A stretch of DNA of 64,000 bases, taken from NCBI RefSeq assembly GCF_040219635.1, contig NZ_JAVJSC010000009.1, forward strand, positions 550,821 to 614,820. Direction: 5' to 3'. The position numbers and the translations under genes are program-made. The DNA comes from Pyruvatibacter sp. GTDB lineage: Bacteria > Pseudomonadota > Alphaproteobacteria > CGMCC-115125. Of the stretch, positions 57,745 through 64,000 are shown piece by piece. Under the pieces are notes generated by a model, which made no database searches, was not told the origin of the DNA, and saw only the letters and a list, made by a program, of their open reading frames with translations. Position 1 is the stretch's first letter, and each line of letters begins with the position of its first letter.

Positions 57745-59561
57745 GCAGCACCTCCCGCCAGCACGGCCTCAGCCGCCGGTGCCGTTTCTTCATGCTGCTG
57801 CGTATCCGGAACAACAGGTGTCTCAGGTTTGGCAGGCGCAAACGAATGATTGAGCCGTGCCCGTCCCTTGTGAATGGTAATGACCCTGTCCGCCTGCCGG
57901 ATGAGCGACGGGCGGTGGCTGACGGCGATGATGGTAATTTTGCCTTTGAGCTCTTCAATCGCTGCCATGAGCTGCGTGTCGGCCTTGCGGTCAAGGCCCG
58001 CATTGGCTTCATCAAACAGCAGCACTTTCGCGTCGCGCGCCAGCGAGCGGGCAATGATGATCCGCTGCATCATGCCGCCGGGCAATTCATCAGAAATGCC
58101 CTGGCTGACTTGCGTGTCATAACCCTGCGGCAAACGGTGAATGTCGTCTTCAAGGCCTATCATCCGCGCCGCTTCACGCGCACGGTCAATTGCATCGCCA
58201 CCGTGGAACATGGTCAGGTTCTCAAGGATCGTACCTTTGAAAAGAGTCGCCGTCGGCGGCACATAGGCGATGTCGAGCGCCAGATCATCACGCGACTCAC
58301 CCGCCGCATCATGGCCATCAATCATCACCCGGCCGGCCTGTGGCTGAAGCTCACCCATGATGAGTTTCAGCAGCGTTGACTTGCCGTCGCCTTCCGGCCC
58401 CGTAAGCGCCAGCATTTCGCCGGGCTTCACAATCAGGCTGAACTTGTCCAGCAGCGGTTTGTCGTCCGGCGTGTAGCTGAAGGTGACATCACGGAACGAT
58501 ATTCCCCCCTGAAGGTCTTCAAGGCGCTGCGGTTCGCGCACCGGCGCCAGATCCATATCCTGAAGGTCGGCCACCTGCGCACGCGCCACATCAAGGCTTT
58601 GCATCTGTGTCCACACGCTCATGCCGCGCAGCAGCGGTTGCAGCGCACGGCCGCCCAGCAACGTGCAGGCGGCAAGCCCACCAACAGACATGCTGCCGCC
58701 GATGACCAGCAGCGCACCAACGGACACGATAAGGATCATTGTCATATTGGAAATGATGCCGCCAATGGTCTGAACCGCATTTCCCAGCACAATGGATTTA
58801 TACGCCGAGGCGGCACCCGTGGCCTGCAGCCGCTCGTAGCGACGCTGCATCTGCGGTTCCATCGCCATGCTCTTGATGGTCTGAATGCCCGCAAGTGCTT
58901 CAATAATGAAACTGTAGCGCCGGTCATCAAGTTGGGCGCGCTGGGCCAGCCGTTCTTTCAGGGCATTGCCGGCAACCAGCGAGACAACTGCCAGAACGCC
59001 GATCATCGCCAGCGGCACCAGCACCACCAGCCCGCCGATCACAAAGATCAGCCCAAGGAAAATAAACAGGAATGGCAGATCCACCAGCAAAAGCCGCGAC
59101 TGCCCACCATAAAACTCACGTAGCGTATCAATGGCCTGCAATCGGTCCAGATGCACCCCTGGCGGCGTGCGCTCAATGTCTGACGGACTTGCATACAAGA
59201 ACCGCCCGACAAACTCTGTTGATGTGCGGTGTTCGAATTGTGCTGCAGCCCACCCCACTACATGGGCACGGGCGATCTTCAGCGTGGCGTCCAGCACCAG
59301 CACAACTGCCAAACCCATAAGCAGCAACGAAAACGTGCCCAAGGCTTCGTTGGGCAGAATGCGGTCATAGACCTGCAAGATGACCATCGGCAGGCCAAGC
59401 GCGAGAAAATTGATTGCGAGAGAAGCAGTCCACACAGCGCGGCTGAGCTGCGGCGGCGACACGCCATTGGCGGACGTAACATCCGCCTGCGATTGCCAGC
59501 CCAACTTGCTGGCCAGCGCGCGCCCACCGGCGGTCAAGTTCTTTGCAGTCGCCACAAGCAT
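57741..59561 (-). CDS. type I secretion ABC half-transporter, second subunit
   Basis: A protein of 606 residues from the ATG at 59561; TTG/GTG starts at 59588 and 59585 are also possible. No N-terminal peptidase-like domain. Six membrane helices (about 40-330) and an ATPase (about 355-560). Walker A is GPEGDGKST, Walker B LLFDEANAGLD and the switch His is present (VSHRPS). The Q-loop Gln is Pro (YVPPTA) and the signature reads LPGGMMQR. A C-terminal tail of about 45 residues is rich in Pro, Ala and Glu. Its defects complement those of the following gene product, consistent with an obligate heterodimer. It is first in the operon with ABC 55600 and HlyD 54255. Confidence 0.93.
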   Translation of the reverse strand: MLVATAKNLTAGGRALASKLGWQSQADVTSANGVSPPQLSRAVWTASLAINFLALGLPMVILQVYDRILPNEALGTFSLLLMGLAVVLVLDATLKIARAHVVGWAAAQFEHRTSTEFVGRFLYASPSDIERTPPGVHLDRLQAIDTLREFYGGQSRLLLVDLPFLFIFLGLIFVIGGLVVLVPLAMIGVLAVVSLVAGNALKERLAQRAQLDDRRYSFIIEALAGIQTIKSMAMEPQMQRRYERLQATGAASAYKSIVLGNAVQTIGGIISNMTMILIVSVGALLVIGGSMSVGGLAACTLLGGRALQPLLRGMSVWTQMQSLDVARAQVADLQDMDLAPVREPQRLEDLQGGISFRDVTFSYTPDDKPLLDKFSLIVKPGEMLALTGPEGDGKSTLLKLIMGELQPQAGRVMIDGHDAAGESRDDLALDIAYVPPTATLFKGTILENLTMFHGGDAIDRAREAARMIGLEDDIHRLPQGYDTQVSQGISDELPGGMMQRIIIARSLARDAKVLLFDEANAGLDRKADTQLMAAIEELKGKITIIAVSHRPSLIRQADRVITIHKGRARLNHSFAPAKPETPVVPDTQQHEETAPAAEAVLAGGAA

Positions 59562-59869
59562 TTCAGGGAAAAATCCAGGTTCCACCAACTCTCAAGCCTG
59601 AATTGGTAAACCCGAAGATTTGCGACTTAGTTAATTACAATTTTAGTGATCGCGGATTTTTGCGGAAAAACGCAGGGAAAAGGTTGAAAGAACGGAGTTA
59701 ATACACGCATTGCGCGAACATCTGGGTGCAGCCTCTTTACCAAGTCCTTAAAGCAAGACTTAAGGGGTCTTAGTTCAAACTCGTTTCAACACTGCGGGAC
59801 AGTTGTGCCCGCGCCTACCGCCACCCCAGAACCATCAGGGCGGCTGAGAGTTGGAACAGGAGTTCGAGT
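59562..59869. other. 308-base divergent region between secretion operon and adhesin
   Basis: AT-richer than its surroundings. It must carry the promoters of the secretion operon (minus) and the adhesin (plus). A CCTTAA (59746-59751) / TTAAGG (59760-59765) inverted repeat and a TTAA-N7-TTTA near 59630 are weak candidate sites. No gene was seen. Confidence 0.6.
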
Positions 59870-62800
59870 ATGGCCGACGGTCAGGAGCCCCAGGGCACAC
59901 CCACACCAAGCGATGCCAACAAGGCTGCAGCAGGTGCCGGTAAGGACGGTGCAGCGAGCGAAGCGTTCAGGCTCGACAGCGGCAATGCTCCCGGGCGCGA
60001 CGACGCAGCGGAGCGCGCGCGCGATTACGGCAGTCTTGATATTTTGCAGGGCGAAAGCGACCCCGCGAACCCCAACCTGCATACAGGCACACGCCAGCCG
60101 GTTGATCCGGGCACCTATCAGCAGAACCTCGGCGCGCCTGCTGATAGTGGCGCTGTTGACGGCACCACGCCTGGCGCGGGCCTGTCAGGCATTGCTGCCT
60201 CAAGCAACGGCGCGGAACAGAGCTTTGTACCGTCAGCCTCCGATGCGCCCGCTTCTGTGAACGCCACACCCGGCGCATCCGCTTCGCTGAATGACACAAC
60301 GCTTGATGCCACCCTCGACACCGGCATCTCTACCCTGCAGGCCCTGACAGACCGTATCGCCCGCCTTGCTGCCGGCGACGATGACACAACAAACACGCCC
60401 GCACCCGCTACAGCGCAGTACGCTACAGCGCAGCGCACGGGCACTAATCCGTCGCTTACACCGGAACCAACCGAAGAAACAATCAACCGTCCGCCAACGG
60501 ACATTCTGCTTGATAATGCAGGTGTGGTGGAAAATGCAGCACCCGGCACTGTGGTGGCGGTGCTCAGCGCCATAGATCCTGACTCAGGAGAAGTCTTCAC
60601 CTACGAAATTGCGGGCGGCTCCGACCTCTTCGAGATTGTCGGCAATGCCGTGCTGGTGAAGGAAGGTGCTGACCTTGACCACGAAACACTTGCTTCCGTT
60701 GATCTGCAGCTTGTTGTGCGTGACAGCGCGGGAAACACCTATTTTGAAACGGTGACGCTCGAAATCCGTGACGTCAACGAAGTGGCCACGGACATTACGC
60801 TTGACGGGTCAACCATTGCGGAAAACGCAAGTGGCGCCACCGTCGGCACGCTGAGCACAACCGACCAGGACAACGGCGACACCCATACCTATGCGGTATC
60901 GGACGACCGTTTCGAGGTCGTGGATGGTCAGCTGAAACTCAAGGACGGCGTGGCGCTGGACCACGAAGCCGAAGACACCGTTTCAATCGACGTGACCACA
61001 ACGGATGCGGGTGGCCTGGATTACACCGAGACATTCACCGTCACCGTCGCAGACATCAACGAAGCGCCGATTGACATCGAGCTGACCGGCGACACTGTCG
61101 TCAGCACACAGAATGCCGCCGTCACCAACGAAAACATCTCCACGGGCAATGGCGGCGGCGCAGGCACGTCTGTTGTTACCCTCCCGTCAGACACCGGCGC
61201 AGCGATCACCGTTGACTTTGCCCGCATCGACAATTCGTTTGAGCTCGTGGTCAATGGCCAGTCGCTGACAGGCAACACCATCCAGTTGCAGTCAAATGTC
61301 TATGACCCCGGCACGCAGAGTTTCCTGCAGTTTGCCGATGGCACCCCCATCTCGCGCCCATGGGTACCGACAGAAGATGGCGGCCCGCGTATTCAGGCGG
61401 TTATCAGTGAAAACGGCGTCGAGTTTTTTGCAACACGCAGCCCGTCTTCGAGCGTGCTGGAGCCACTGGAACTGGTCAACGGCAGCATAACCGCACCGGA
61501 TCTGATTGAAGGTGCCAACACTGTCACGATCATCAACCCGGACGATCATGGTCCTGATGGCATTGAGGCGGTCCTCTCGGCCAGCTTTCAGGACTCTGCT
61601 CTTGGCGTTGATGAAAATGAAGCCGGTGCCGTTGTCGGCACATTGCAGACAACCGACCCCGATGAAGGCGACACCCACACCTATGCGGTGTCAGATGATC
61701 GCTTCGAGGTTGTGGATGGTCAGTTGAAACTGAAAGATGGCGTGGCGCTGGACCATGAAGCCGAACCGTCACTTGCCATTGACGTGACCACAACAGATGC
61801 CGGCGGGCTGTCGCGCACCGAAACGTTCAACATAGCGGTTGGCGACATCAATGAAGTTGTCACCGACATTGCGCTGGACAACACAACCATCGCCGAGAAC
61901 GCACCCGGCGCTGTCGTTGGTACACTGAGCGTTGTTGACCCGGATGAGGGTGACACCCACACCTACGCCGTATCCGACGATCGTTTCGAGGTCGTGGATG
62001 GCCAGTTGAAACTGAAGGACGGAGTGGCGCTGGATCACGAAGCCGAAGAGGCAATTTCCGTTGATGTGACAGCAACTGACGCGGGCGGCCTCGCACGCAC
62101 AGAGACCTTTGATATTGCAGTCAGCGACGTCAACGAGGCGCCTAACGACATCACCCTGACGCCCGCGCCGCATTTTGGAGATACGGCAGAATTGACAGTT
62201 CGTCTTGGTGGTGAAGCCTTTAGAGGTGACCCGAACTACCAGATTCTTGTCGATGGCCAGGTTGTTGGCGAGGGCACCGTAAGCTGGGCACGCGACACCG
62301 AGACGGATGGCACATACACAACGCTGGGCGGCAACGGCGACGTGGATAATGATCAGGTGGTCTGGCAGAACGTCTCGATCAACGTTCCTGTTCCCGAAGG
62401 CGGGCTTGGTCTTGTCGAAGTCCGTTTCCCCAATGATGCCTATCGCGCAGGTGTTGGCGACCGCAACCTGATTGTTGATTACATTGAGGTTGATGGTCAT
62501 CGCATTGAAGCAGAAAGCAGTGACGTCAACTATCAGGGCGCAGGCGGGTCTTATGACTCCAGCCTTGGCGCGGAGCGTATGCCGTGGGGCGGCACGCTGC
62601 AGTTTGATACAACAAGCATATTTGAGGGTGCGACATTCGGTGGCGACCCGGTTGCGGTTGACCAGCCGATGGTCATGGAAAATGCACCCGGCGCTGTCGT
62701 CGGCACACTGACAACCACGGACCCTGACGCAGGTGACACCCACACATATGCGGTATCCGACGATCGCTTCGAGGTCGTTGATGGCCAACTGAAACTCAAA

Positions 62801-64000
62801 GACGGCGTGGCGCTGGACCATGAAACAGCCGACTCTATCTCCATTGAGGTAACCGCAACTGACGCAGGCGGTCTGGCCCGCACCGAAACCTTCGACATCG
62901 CAGTGCGTGACGTCAACGAGGCGCCTAACGACATCGGCATGGTTGTGAATACTGAAAACCTGCTGGTCAACGGCAGCTTTGAGGAAGGCACCCTGGCCAC
63001 TGGCCGCTGGACAATGGGCGACGCCGAAACAGTCACCCCCGGCTGGCAGTCCGACGGCAATGTTGAGCTTTGGGACAACCTGTTCGGACGCGCGGCTGCT
63101 GAAGGCGATCAGTATATCGAGCTTGATTCAGACCGCGGCGTTAACTCGATTTTCCAGGATATTTCGACGAACCCCGGCCAGGTCTATGAGCTGGACATGA
63201 GCGTCATGAGCCGCACAGGACGCAGCGAAACGGTTGAGGTTTTCTGGAACGGCGAGAAAGTAGGCAGCTTTTCGACAGATCAGACAAGCTGGCAGGATGC
63301 AGGCCTCAAGGTTGTGGGCACCGGCGACACGGATCGTCTGGAGTTCCGTGAGCCTGCGGGCGACAACGACAGCTATGGCGGATTGATCGACGATGTGTCG
63401 CTGCGCGCTGTGCCATTCGAGATTGGTGAAAACGCGGCCGGCGCTGTGATTGCCACGCTGTCAGTCGTGGACCCTGATGCAGGCGATAGCCACACCTATG
63501 CAGTGTCTGATGACAGGTTTGAAGTGGTGAGCGGCCAACTCAAACTCAAGGACGGCATCAGTCTCAATCACGAGGACGCTGCCACCGTCAGCATTGATGT
63601 ATCCGTGACGGATCAGGGCGGCCTGAGCCACACGGAAAACCTGACGCTGAGTGTGCTCGACGTCAACGAAGGCCCAACCGACATCGTGCTCGACGGTACA
63701 CCTGTTGTGGAAAACGATGCCGGAGCCGTTGTCGGCACCATCAGCGTCGTTGATCCGGACGCGGGCGACACACACACATACACCGTGTCAGACGACCGCT
63801 TCGAGGTTGTGGACGGCCAGCTCAAACTCAAGGACGGCGTGGCGCTGGATCACGAAACGGCGGACTCGATCTCCGTTGACGTAACCGCAACCGATGCGGG
63901 CGGCCTTGCACGTACCGAGAGCTTCGACATCGCGGTTGGCGATGCAAACGAAGTGGCCACCGACATTGGCCTTGATGGCACGACCGTGGCCGAGAACGAT
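59870..64000 (+). CDS. giant cadherin-like-repeat adhesin, type I secretion substrate (3' end outside window)
   Basis: Open from the ATG at 59870 (AGGAG seven bases upstream) to the last base: 1377 codons without a stop. There is no N-terminal signal, as expected for a type I substrate. Residues 1-208 are an Ala/Thr/Gly/Asp-rich region. Cadherin-like units of 86-96 residues lie at 209-304, 305-398, 576-662, 663-756, 926-1017, 1182-1267 and 1268-1361, with an eighth starting at 1362. Most contain DPDxGDTHTYAVSDDRFEVV, then DGQLKLKDGVALDHE and end in DVNE. Asp-rich ends should bind calcium. Three other modules interrupt them at 399-575, 757-925 and 1018-1181. The C-terminal RTX or secretion signal must lie further on. 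It is divergent from the secretion operon. Confidence 0.93.
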   Translation, partial: MADGQEPQGTPTPSDANKAAAGAGKDGAASEAFRLDSGNAPGRDDAAERARDYGSLDILQGESDPANPNLHTGTRQPVDPGTYQQNLGAPADSGAVDGTTPGAGLSGIAASSNGAEQSFVPSASDAPASVNATPGASASLNDTTLDATLDTGISTLQALTDRIARLAAGDDDTTNTPAPATAQYATAQRTGTNPSLTPEPTEETINRPPTDILLDNAGVVENAAPGTVVAVLSAIDPDSGEVFTYEIAGGSDLFEIVGNAVLVKEGADLDHETLASVDLQLVVRDSAGNTYFETVTLEIRDVNEVATDITLDGSTIAENASGATVGTLSTTDQDNGDTHTYAVSDDRFEVVDGQLKLKDGVALDHEAEDTVSIDVTTTDAGGLDYTETFTVTVADINEAPIDIELTGDTVVSTQNAAVTNENISTGNGGGAGTSVVTLPSDTGAAITVDFARIDNSFELVVNGQSLTGNTIQLQSNVYDPGTQSFLQFADGTPISRPWVPTEDGGPRIQAVISENGVEFFATRSPSSSVLEPLELVNGSITAPDLIEGANTVTIINPDDHGPDGIEAVLSASFQDSALGVDENEAGAVVGTLQTTDPDEGDTHTYAVSDDRFEVVDGQLKLKDGVALDHEAEPSLAIDVTTTDAGGLSRTETFNIAVGDINEVVTDIALDNTTIAENAPGAVVGTLSVVDPDEGDTHTYAVSDDRFEVVDGQLKLKDGVALDHEAEEAISVDVTATDAGGLARTETFDIAVSDVNEAPNDITLTPAPHFGDTAELTVRLGGEAFRGDPNYQILVDGQVVGEGTVSWARDTETDGTYTTLGGNGDVDNDQVVWQNVSINVPVPEGGLGLVEVRFPNDAYRAGVGDRNLIVDYIEVDGHRIEAESSDVNYQGAGGSYDSSLGAERMPWGGTLQFDTTSIFEGATFGGDPVAVDQPMVMENAPGAVVGTLTTTDPDAGDTHTYAVSDDRFEVVDGQLKLKDGVALDHETADSISIEVTATDAGGLARTETFDIAVRDVNEAPNDIGMVVNTENLLVNGSFEEGTLATGRWTMGDAETVTPGWQSDGNVELWDNLFGRAAAEGDQYIELDSDRGVNSIFQDISTNPGQVYELDMSVMSRTGRSETVEVFWNGEKVGSFSTDQTSWQDAGLKVVGTGDTDRLEFREPAGDNDSYGGLIDDVSLRAVPFEIGENAAGAVIATLSVVDPDAGDSHTYAVSDDRFEVVSGQLKLKDGISLNHEDAATVSIDVSVTDQGGLSHTENLTLSVLDVNEGPTDIVLDGTPVVENDAGAVVGTISVVDPDAGDTHTYTVSDDRFEVVDGQLKLKDGVALDHETADSISVDVTATDAGGLARTESFDIAVGDANEVATDIGLDGTTVAEND
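60494..61063 (+). repeat. cadherin-like repeats R1-R2 in the adhesin gene
   Basis: R1 60494-60781 is the most diverged; R2 60782-61063 has the THTYAVSDDRFEVVDGQ core. Each is one cadherin-like unit ending in VNE or INE. Confidence 0.88.
61064..61594 (+). other. non-repeat module 1 of the adhesin (unrecognised)
   Basis: About 177 residues (399-575) between R2 and R3, with ITVDFARIDNSFELVVNGQSL, DPGTQSFLQFADGTP and the terminal VTIINPDDHGPDGIEAV. It is beta-rich in appearance. It may be a carbohydrate-binding or galactose-binding-type fold, but I do not recognise a family. Confidence 0.7.
61595..62137 (+). repeat. cadherin-like repeats R3-R4 in the adhesin gene
   Basis: R3 61595-61855 and R4 61856-62137. 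The core coding for DTHTYAVSDDRFEVVDGQ and LKLKDGVALDHEAE is identical at the protein level in R2, R3 and R4, with only synonymous differences in DNA. Confidence 0.9.
62171..62515 (+). other. CBM60/36-like calcium-dependent xylan-binding module in the adhesin
   Basis: Residues 768-882. It begins DTAELTVRLGGEAFRGDPNY, continues ILVDGQVVGEGTVSW, and ends VEVRFPNDAYRAGVGDRNLI then VDYIEVDGHRIEAE. The late FxNDxxxxxxxDRNLxVDYIxVDG pattern is that of the calcium-dependent xylan-binding CBM60/36 fold, where the Asp/Asn residues ligate calcium that contacts sugar hydroxyls. Identification by eye. Confidence 0.65.
62645..62920 (+). repeat. cadherin-like repeat R5 in the adhesin gene
   Basis: The unit ends in RDVNE at 62920. 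Its core matches R3, R4 and R7 and it stands between the xylan-binding-like and the DUF642-like modules. Confidence 0.88.
62957..63412 (+). other. DUF642/galactose-binding-like module in the adhesin
   Basis: Residues about 1030-1181. NLLVNGSFEEGTLATGRW, then PGWQSDGNVELWDN, GDQYIELDSDRGVNSIFQDI, NPGQVYELDMSVMSRTGRSE, VFWNGEKVGSFSTDQTSWQD and GGLIDDVSL are the order of strands typical of DUF642/CBM-like jelly rolls. It probably binds carbohydrate. Confidence 0.65.
63413..64000 (+). repeat. cadherin-like repeats R6, R7 and start of R8 in the adhesin gene
   Basis: R6 63413-63670 (diverged: SGQLKLKDGISLNHEDA), R7 63671-63952, and R8 from 63953 to the window edge. The array evidently continues beyond. 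Confidence 0.88.

Noticed and set aside
59630..59645. CtrA-type site before the adhesin
   Set aside because: TTAA-N7-TTTA has one mismatch and such AT-rich matches are expected by chance in this AT-richer spacer.

Overview
The window is a gene-dense, GC-rich stretch of an alphaproteobacterial chromosome. It most resembles Hyphomicrobiales of the Parvibaculaceae/Rhodobiaceae type, but that placement is inferred from gene content and was not computed. The markers are the cell-cycle and nucleoid proteins RcdA, TrcR and GapR, COQ9, an aa3-oxidase subunit IV, a three-gene pntAA-pntAB-pntB transhydrogenase, an aarF/UbiB-like kinase, the DUF1036-pyk and DUF1244-GapR neighbourhoods, and Shine-Dalgarno and TTGnnn/TATnnn promoter patterns typical of the group. 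No insertion sequence, prophage, CRISPR array, rRNA or tRNA was found.

Layout. 1-6149 (+): end of thiE, a Sel1-repeat exported protein, efp, suhB, and an envelope group of a proline-rich OmpA-type protein, a MotA/ExbB-type channel and a MotB/OmpA-type partner. 6155-10383 (-): an ABC exporter translationally coupled to two paraoxonase-like beta-propeller proteins. 10611-14166: rpmE, rcdA, DUF1192, a quinone oxidoreductase and trcR, with two related short tandem repeats. 14236-21066: an SDR, a propionyl-CoA synthetase-type ligase, a TauE/SafE permease, an Acg-type flavoprotein with a MarR regulator and a striking palindromic operator, two small DUF465 proteins and a diguanylate cyclase. 21262-28557: purEK, coq9, def, rpsU, the pnt operon, cytochrome oxidase subunit IV and a thioesterase. 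28610-34907: UbiB-like kinase, PepF-type peptidase, an OmpA lipoprotein and a sigma-54 response regulator. 34944-39639: gapR, DUF1244, a carboxylate-amine ligase, N-formylglutamate amidohydrolase, DUF1036 and pyruvate kinase. 39651-45859: hydrolases, a TPR protein, a saccharopine-dehydrogenase-like protein, a HAD phosphatase, rpmJ and an MFS transporter.

45975-54175 is rich in light-related genes: an FeS-type cryptochrome/photolyase with an SDR-fold protein and a DUF2256 mini-protein, and further on a BLUF photoreceptor. Between them lie an acyl-CoA dehydrogenase, a TolB/TPR membrane protein, an unrecognised membrane protein, a nitroreductase and an orphan exported protein.

54255-64000 is the most unusual part. 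A type I secretion operon encodes two different ABC half-transporters with complementary defects in their ATPase motifs, plus an HlyD adaptor. It is divergent from a giant secreted adhesin that stays open to the window edge (at least 1377 residues). The adhesin carries near-identical cadherin-like repeats interrupted by three non-repeat modules, one resembling a calcium-dependent xylan-binding module and one a DUF642/galactose-binding-type fold. The likely biology is surface attachment to polysaccharide, perhaps algal or biofilm; the C-terminal secretion signal and TolC partner are outside the window.
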